Shown here: one piece after another, positions 1 to 3,022 of the stretch
How positions within the stretch are numbered: position 1 is the stretch's first letter
Layout of the letters: every line of letters starts with the position of its first letter
Assembly: GCA_002704755.1 (NCBI GenBank)
Contig: PAHC01000028.1
Location: forward strand, 1-6,343
From: Rhodobiaceae bacterium
GTDB lineage: Bacteria; Pseudomonadota; Alphaproteobacteria; Rhizobiales; TMED25
DNA: 6,343 nt
Direction: 5' to 3'
The notes under the pieces: model-generated
The model's input: only the letters and a program-made list of their open reading frames with translations
Database searches by the model: none
What the model was told of the DNA's origin: nothing
Position numbers and translations under genes: made by a program

Positions 1-404
1 ATACGAGATTTATTATTACCACTTCCTGTAATTTGTGCGCATCGATCAGGTCCTAGTTGACCACATGATGTACCAGATGGCATACTAGCAGGTCCTTCAC
101 CGCCCCAATCAATATCCATGTCACCTTCTGTGTTAGTGGTTACATAGTCATTATCACCTTCAAGAATATCTCCTGAGTCTTCGTTAGTAATAGTAGTTGT
201 AGTGGTAGTTTTTGTTGTGGTAGTGGTAAAGATAATTTCTGTACCTTTATCTTCTTCTGTTTTTTCTACAGTGACTTGTTCATCAATTGTGACGCCTGGA
301 GTGCAAAGTCCTTCAACGTTAGGTAAACAGGTATCGGCTTTAGAATAAAACGATACCAGTAAGAACAATAAACATAGCTTTGAAAAGAGCAGCATTTTGT
401 GCAT
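1..404 (-). CDS. Putative exported Thr-rich phage protein (N-terminal part, cut by window edge)
   Basis: The first 134 codons are visible and the gene continues beyond position 1. Residues 4-20 are strongly hydrophobic (MLLFSKLCLLFLLVSFY), followed by SKA-DT, a plausible signal-peptidase site near residue 23. A mature region with C26 and C34 follows, then an acidic/Lys stretch. A threonine run at residues 60-73 is broken only by one Lys and one Ile. Next come an acidic segment (about 75-100) and a Gly/Pro-rich segment containing DMDIDWGGEGPASMPSG and two cysteines (114, 122). I start it at 404, not at the in-frame ATG at 395, because AAGGAG lies 7 nt before the 404 ATG. It overlaps the preceding gene by 65 nt in another frame. 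I vaguely recall similar proteins in marine phages but know no function; a surface-exposed or periplasmic role is inferred from the signal only. Confidence 0.8.
   Translation of the reverse strand, partial: MHKMLLFSKLCLLFLLVSFYSKADTCLPNVEGLCTPGVTIDEQVTVEKTEEDKGTEIIFTTTTTKTTTTTTITNEDSGDILEGDNDYVTTNTEGDMDIDWGGEGPASMPSGTSCGQLGPDRCAQITGSGNNKSR
186..227. repeat. Thr-codon low-complexity run (ACN repeats)
   Basis: On the minus strand 14 codons in a row are almost all ACN (12 Thr, one Lys, one Ile), using ACT, ACC and ACA. This is an imperfect trinucleotide-like tract encoding a threonine-rich linker in the left-edge gene. Mixed synonymous codons suggest it is kept at the protein level rather than being a fresh slippage product. 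Confidence 0.7.
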
Positions 405-909
405 CAGTAAACTCCTTAGGTTCTGGTTTGTTGGCTTCAACGTATTCTGTTTTGTATTTACTTCCGTCTGGAATTTCATCTGGATTATCTGTCCAATATT
501 GAGCTGCTTCGGCTCCGATAGATCCTCGTGCAGGGCACGGGGTTCCGGCATCGGTCATGGCGTCCCAGACTCGAGCATCTTGACAGAGTATAGACACTGC
601 AGCGACCTTCATGCCATAGGCATACATGGAACGACTTAGCTTTAATTTTTGACACAGCTCATCGTCAATAACCACACCTGTGGCTACACCAACAACGTTA
701 TTTTGCACACTAGCGCCCACACCAACTTTACATATATCACTGTTGTTATTCATAATCGTTGGAGCGTTTGCAGTAGGTGGGGTGGAATTTGTTACTACCG
801 TTGACGACACGGTATTGGTCTCAGCGTATAAATTTTTTTGAAAAAGGATTACAGAGGTTAAAAGGCTCATCAAAGCAATGATAAAATATATAAACCAATC
901 ATATTTCAT
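340..909 (-). CDS. Putative exported/membrane-anchored phage protein with four cysteines
   Basis: A 189-aa protein. Residues 5-23 are a hydrophobic helix followed by LYA-E, so it is either a cleaved signal peptide (after about A29) or an N-terminal anchor. A Thr/Ser/Asn/Pro-rich linker covers about 31-57. The rest forms a compact-looking domain with C60, C86, C109 and C125, which could make two disulfides in the periplasm. It includes the stretches SRSMYAYGMKVAAVSILCQD (92-111) and AGTPCP (121-126). The last 16 residues are hydrophobic again (ALFKAMFIVLTGIVLF); this part is encoded where the next gene's signal peptide overlaps in another frame. The ATG directly abuts the upstream stop (TAAATG), with GGAG 7 nt before it. 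I recall similar proteins in marine phage genomes but know of no assigned function. Confidence 0.8.
   Translation of the reverse strand: MKYDWFIYFIIALMSLLTSVILFQKNLYAETNTVSSTVVTNSTPPTANAPTIMNNNSDICKVGVGASVQNNVVGVATGVVIDDELCQKLKLSRSMYAYGMKVAAVSILCQDARVWDAMTDAGTPCPARGSIGAEAAQYWTDNPDEIPDGSKYKTEYVEANKPEPKEFTDAQNAALFKAMFIVLTGIVLF
412..417 (-). promoter_or_regulatory. Shine-Dalgarno site AAGGAG deciding the start at 404
   Basis: The minus strand reads AAGGAG, then seven bases, then ATG at 404. The site lies inside the coding region of the upstream gene (over its Lys-Glu codons), so the downstream gene has its own ribosome entry in addition to any coupling. It favours the ATG at 404 over the one at 395. 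Confidence 0.75.
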
Positions 910-1194
910 TTAGCATCTCCACCTTCTCCTCGCTTGCCTTAATCTTGAATTAGGATCTTTTGCTGCTTGAGGGAATTTTTTCATTTGTCCTGCACTTCTA
1001 GCACAGAACGACTTTCTCCTTTTTGCAGCTTTACTACCAGGTTTTACTTTTCCGGTAACGGCTGTTTTTAGCTTTGAACCAGGGTTTTCGGCCCTGTAAC
1101 GCTTAATACCTGCCTTTGTCATTCCCGCTCCACTTTCCGTTTTGCGGTAATACTTTTTAGTCCTAGGCGGCTGTTTGTCGGGTGTTCTCGGCAT
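910..1194 (-). CDS. Small, very basic conserved phage protein (DUF6321-like from memory)
   Basis: A 94-aa protein with 30 Lys/Arg and only four acidic residues. The N-terminus (1-19) is Pro/Lys/Arg-rich. The core SGAGMTKAGIKRYRAENPGS (21-40) is followed by a Lys/Ser/Gly linker (41-62), then FCARSAGQMKKF (63-74), and an arginine-rich end RLRQARRRWRC closing on a cysteine. The pattern of 'AGxxxYrxxnpgs', 'KrrkSFCARs' and terminal 'RrWrC' matches small proteins I recall from marine phages, and I think the family is DUF6321; that name needs a profile search. No catalytic motif is visible. Nucleic-acid binding is plausible from charge alone. It starts 9 bp after the previous stop with no good Shine-Dalgarno site. 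Confidence 0.85.
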   Translation of the reverse strand: MPRTPDKQPPRTKKYYRKTESGAGMTKAGIKRYRAENPGSKLKTAVTGKVKPGSKAAKRRKSFCARSAGQMKKFPQAAKDPNSRLRQARRRWRC

Positions 1195-1203
1195 AATTTT
1201 GTT

Positions 1204-1464
1204 TTACCCTTTTGATTTGCTTTTTGCAAATGTTTTGACGTTGGTTGGCTTTGGCCCGGTATTTCCTGCTGCGCGTTTTCTTCTGACGGCGGATTTTTTC
1301 TGCGATTCGCTCATCGACCTTGCCTTGGCTAGTGGAACGCACTTCGGATATTTGCGCTTCGACCCTTTTGATCTCCCGCAGGGTTGGTACTTTCCGTCCT
1401 TTTTTGGAGCGCCAATGTCGACCCACTTCTCGGACACCCATTTTCTTAATCCGCCCTGAGCCAT
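1204..1464 (-). CDS. Small basic conserved phage protein with KWVDI / PCGR / YPKCVP motifs
   Basis: An 86-aa protein with 25 Lys/Arg against four acidic residues. Ordered motifs are WVSEKWVDIGAPKK (9-22), YQPCGR (26-31), KRKYPKCVP (36-44), SQKKSAVRRKRAAG (54-67) and KPTNVKTFAK (72-81). The two cysteines (29, 42), each beside Pro/Gly, are in positions that look conserved in relatives I recall from phages and large DNA viruses, and could pair or bind metal. No biochemical role is known to me. Its start codon overlaps the upstream stop (TAATG, 1462-1466), so it is probably translated by reinitiation. Its GC content is about 48% by hand count over 1201-1380, well above the neighbouring 65-aa gene. 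Confidence 0.85.
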   Translation of the reverse strand: MAQGGLRKWVSEKWVDIGAPKKDGKYQPCGRSKGSKRKYPKCVPLAKARSMSESQKKSAVRRKRAAGNTGPKPTNVKTFAKSKSKG

Positions 1465-1724
1465 TAGTATTTCTTTGTCTTTTTTCTTTTCTTTTCCATG
1501 ACGGCACCACAGCCTTTGGCGATGCCTCCTTGTTCATAACTTGAAACTCTTTTACGATCTTGTGAAATAGAATTAGCAATACCTCCATTAGCCTTTTTCT
1601 TCCTTCCTCCTGGTTTTATTTTGCCTGAACAAACGGCACTGGCGTACATATTGGCATAAGCTGATGGATAAACATCAAACTTACGCTTCGCTGCTGCTTT
1701 ACCTTTTGCACAGAGTTTTGCCAT
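1464..1724 (-). CDS. Small basic conserved phage protein with KRKFxVYPSAYAN and GGIAKGCG motifs
   Basis: An 86-aa protein with 23 Lys/Arg and four acidic residues. The N-terminal block (3-32) carries CAKGKAAAKRKF then VYPSAYANMYASAVC, a pattern I recall in many small proteins of marine phages. A glycine/lysine linker (34-46) leads to two copies of GGIA (47-50 and 66-69); the second is within GGIAKGCGAVMEKKRKK near the C-terminus. Cysteines are at 5, 32 and 72. No enzymatic signature is present; the function is unknown and a structural or DNA-binding role is only inferred. It is linked to both neighbours by TAATG overlaps (1722-1726 and 1462-1466). Confidence 0.85.
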   Translation of the reverse strand: MAKLCAKGKAAAKRKFDVYPSAYANMYASAVCSGKIKPGGRKKKANGGIANSISQDRKRVSSYEQGGIAKGCGAVMEKKRKKTKKY

Positions 1725-1921
1725 TATTTAACTTTACCGCCTTTTCTTTTTGACATTCTTTTTATAAGACTTTCATACTTTTTGTCATTTTTTTCTTTAA
1801 GTAATTCAACTTCTCTAATTTGTTTATCTATATCTTTATATGTTTGAGCTAAAGAACTATTTTCATAATATCTTAAACCCGCGGGACTAAGTCCTTTTTT
1901 ACCTTTTTCATATAGACTCAT
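1724..1921 (-). CDS. Small lysine-rich protein with predicted coiled coil
   Basis: A 65-aa protein I do not recognise. The N-terminus has EKGKKGLSPAGLRYYENSS (5-23), loosely like the 'GLspaGxxxY' start of other small phage proteins. Residues about 25-56 alternate charged and hydrophobic positions and look like a helix or coiled coil. The tail is SKRKGGKVK, close to the tail of the preceding 38-aa protein. There are 18 basic and nine acidic residues, so it is less extreme than its neighbours. The gene is very AT-rich (about 26% GC by hand count over 1741-1920). Both ends are TAATG overlaps, which supports it being translated. Confidence 0.75.
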   Translation of the reverse strand: MSLYEKGKKGLSPAGLRYYENSSLAQTYKDIDKQIREVELLKEKNDKKYESLIKRMSKRKGGKVK

Positions 1922-2037
1922 TATTTCTTCTTAACTCTTCCGCCTTTTTTCATGAAACCCATTTTATTGCGAACTTTTTTTGGTAGTTTTTTAAGTCCCT
2001 TATTTTTTGCCGGAACTGGTTTTAAATTTGCTGTCAT
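1921..2037 (-). CDS. 38-aa highly basic microprotein
   Basis: Thirty-eight residues with 13 Lys, two Arg and no acidic residue; it has no recognisable domain. The sequence runs MTANLKPVPAKNKG at the start, then LKKLPKKVRNKMGF, and ends FMKKGGRVKKK. The case for a real gene is its position: its ATG shares bases with the upstream stop (ATGA, 2034-2037) and its TAA shares a base with the next ATG (TAATG, 1919-1923), which fills an otherwise empty gap in the operon exactly. Upstream G-rich bases (AGGGGACAAGG) could serve as a ribosome site. The charge suggests binding to nucleic acid or to acidic capsid surfaces; this is inference only. Confidence 0.7.
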   Translation of the reverse strand: MTANLKPVPAKNKGLKKLPKKVRNKMGFMKKGGRVKKK

Positions 2038-2171
2038 CGTCCTTGTCCCCTATATGGTTTGAAGCTTCGTCGCTTGTGTTTATTCATGGTAGCTGTACTT
2101 ATTCTACCATTCCCTATTGTAGTCTTTTTGACTACGTGGTCAACATTACTGTTAGCTATTTGTTTCTTCAT
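2034..2171 (-). CDS. 45-aa basic microprotein ending KRRSFKPYRGQGR
   Basis: A 45-residue protein with 12 Lys/Arg and one acidic residue. The N-terminal half (MKKQIANSNVDHVVKKTTIG) is unremarkable. The C-terminal segment NKHKRRSFKPYRGQGR (30-45) is strongly basic and resembles C-termini I recall from small marine phage proteins, but I cannot name a family. The start at 2171 lies inside the cysteine-rich gene (20-nt overlap) with AGGA about seven bases upstream. The stop overlaps the next start as ATGA. Internal M29 is an alternative start but has no ribosome site. The function is unknown. Confidence 0.7.
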   Translation of the reverse strand: MKKQIANSNVDHVVKKTTIGNGRISTATMNKHKRRSFKPYRGQGR

Positions 2172-2253
2172 GTTCACATCCTACACAACCACACCAAATA
2201 CAGGTCGTGCCGCAATGACAACCACAATCACATTTTACACAATCGTCGTTCAT
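2152..2253 (-). CDS. 33-aa cysteine-rich microprotein, probable metal binder
   Basis: Thirty-three residues contain nine cysteines (5, 8, 10, 12, 14, 18, 21, 23, 26) and two histidines (13, 28). They include CxC pairs (8/10, 10/12, 12/14, 21/23) and CxxC pairs (5/8, 18/21, 23/26), separated mostly by Gly, Asp and Thr. This density and the CxC/CxxC spacing resemble metallothioneins and zinc or copper cluster peptides in general; I do not recognise a specific family. There is no signal peptide, so it should be cytosolic and reduced. The start codon overlaps the holin stop (ATGA, 2250-2253), and the next gene starts inside its last 20 bases, which supports it being a coupled, translated gene. 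Metal buffering, redox sensing or a zinc-stabilised binding role are all possible. Confidence 0.75.
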   Translation of the reverse strand: MNDDCVKCDCGCHCGTTCIWCGCVGCEHEETNS

Positions 2254-2669
2254 TTATCTGAATTAATCTTTTTTAACTTTTCAAACGAGCGTATGCCGGA
2301 CATGCCCAAGAGAGCCATGACTAACGGAAAGAGTGTTGCCATATCTAATTCTGGTAAAGGATTATGATCTATACTAAAAGCCGCGAGAATAAAAATAGTA
2401 AACTGTTTTAATACATATTCCCACAATATCGCTAAAGCGCAGCTCATTCCGATGAGAGGCCTCCAGCTCCGCTGCATAATACCACCAATACCTGTAGCAG
2501 TAGACTTAGCATCCGCTAAGTTAATATCCATTTGTTTGGAATTAATTTCGTTTTCTAGTTCTTTCAGCTTATTTCTTGCGGCAAGCTTTTCTTCTTCTGA
2601 AGTATGAACACTGTCGATAACTTTACCGACAGTGTCTACTAAAGATCCGCCTAATAATTTAGATAACAT
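2250..2669 (-). CDS. Holin, three-transmembrane gene-transfer-agent type
   Basis: A 139-aa protein matching in layout the family 'holin of 3TMs, for gene-transfer release' (Pfam GTA_holin_3TM, from memory). Such proteins form inner-membrane holes at the end of infection so that lysin can reach the cell wall. The N-terminal 1-65 is cytosolic, with a charged helix (about 24-58) containing EEEKLAARNKLKELENEI. Then comes the family hallmark RSWRPLIG (67-74), hydrophobic segments at about 71-86, 88-101 and 109-125, and a charged tail RSFEKLKK (127-134). Length is as expected. The start shares bases with the stop of the 39-aa gene (TAATG) and the stop overlaps the cysteine-rich gene (ATGA). No endolysin is in view. 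Confidence 0.85.
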   Translation of the reverse strand: MLSKLLGGSLVDTVGKVIDSVHTSEEEKLAARNKLKELENEINSKQMDINLADAKSTATGIGGIMQRSWRPLIGMSCALAILWEYVLKQFTIFILAAFSIDHNPLPELDMATLFPLVMALLGMSGIRSFEKLKKINSDK

Positions 2670-2788
2670 TATTTAATACCTGTAAATATTGCTACTACAA
2701 CAATGATTGCAACAGCAACTGCGAATAGTTTTCCCTTTTTGTTCAACTTATTCCATTTGTCCATAGGGTTCCATCCAAATATCATCAT
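2669..2788 (-). CDS. 39-aa single-span membrane microprotein
   Basis: A 39-residue protein: an N-terminal segment IFGWNPMDKWNKLNKKGK (3-20), rich in Trp and Lys, followed by one clear transmembrane helix LFAVAVAIIVVVAIF (21-35) and a short tail TGIK. By the positive-inside rule the Lys-rich N-terminus would be cytosolic. A perfect AGGAGG lies 5 nt before the first ATG (2788) and 8 nt before a second, adjacent ATG (2785); either could be used. The TAA overlaps the holin ATG (TAATG, 2667-2671), so the two are probably translated as a pair. It could be a holin partner or antiholin, a lysis accessory, or an unrelated membrane peptide; I do not recognise the family. Confidence 0.8.
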   Translation of the reverse strand: MMIFGWNPMDKWNKLNKKGKLFAVAVAIIVVVAIFTGIK

Positions 2789-2793
2789 GATAT

Positions 2794-2799
2794 CCTCCT
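2794..2799 (-). promoter_or_regulatory. Shine-Dalgarno site AGGAGG for the 39-aa membrane protein
   Basis: A perfect AGGAGG on the minus strand, 5 nt before the ATG at 2788 and 8 nt before the one at 2785. It is the strongest ribosome site I see in the window and sits in the short gap after the stop at 2808. It probably also feeds translation into the coupled holin. Confidence 0.8.
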
Positions 2800-2807
2800 T
2801 TTCTAAA

Positions 2808-2981
2808 TTAGTACCATTTGGCACTACGTTTTTTCTCAGGAAGCATGCGTTTTTGTCCGCCTACTTTTTCTGTCTGAGTCTCGTTAGGTTTTGTCATTTC
2901 AATTTCGACTCCACCCTTCTTATAACCTTCTTTATCAACAAACATTTGATGATTAATTGGTCTTTTGCTCATATTTTTCAT
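2808..2981 (-). CDS. 57-aa basic hypothetical phage protein
   Basis: A 57-residue protein with 14 basic and six acidic residues. It begins MKNMSKRPINHQMFVDKEG, has a KKGGVEIEM segment (21-29), a polar middle, and ends GGQKRMLPEKKRSAKWY. The tail, a Met/Leu plus Lys/Arg-rich run ending in Lys-Trp-Tyr, reminds me of small proteins next to portals in marine phages, but I cannot assign a family or function. The ATG at 2981 has AAGGAG 9 nt upstream; the alternative Met4 (2972) has no such site. It lies between portal and membrane microprotein, so it may be a minor virion or assembly factor (inference). Confidence 0.7.
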   Translation of the reverse strand: MKNMSKRPINHQMFVDKEGYKKGGVEIEMTKPNETQTEKVGGQKRMLPEKKRSAKWY

Positions 2982-2990
2982 GATCTTTAG

Positions 2991-2996
2991 CTCCTT
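2991..2996 (-). promoter_or_regulatory. Shine-Dalgarno site AAGGAG in the post-portal gap
   Basis: AAGGAG on the minus strand lies 9 nt before the ATG at 2981. It sits in a 41-bp AT-rich gap (2982-3022), the longest intergenic stretch in the window. The rest of the gap holds only A/T runs; a promoter there is possible but not demonstrable. Confidence 0.65.
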
Positions 2997-3022
2997 TGTT
3001 ATAATTTTATCTTTTTTTAAGA

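Noticed and set aside
397..639. Plus-strand open frame of 80 codons
   Set aside because: It lies antisense within the 189-aa gene, with no Shine-Dalgarno site and no family resemblance.
1163..1588. Minus-strand open frame of 141 codons spanning three small genes
   Set aside because: It overlaps three genes with recognisable motifs and TAATG links, in another frame; its Lys/Arg richness comes from reading the same purine-rich DNA out of frame.
2059..2367. Plus-strand open frame of 102 codons with hydrophobic stretches
   Set aside because: It is antisense to the cysteine-rich, 45-aa and holin genes, has no ribosome site, and its hydrophobicity follows from T-rich complement of Lys-rich codons.
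2982..3022. Possible promoter in the AT-rich gap after the portal (TATAAC-like box)
   Set aside because: No matching -35 element at proper spacing; A/T-rich gaps give such boxes by chance.
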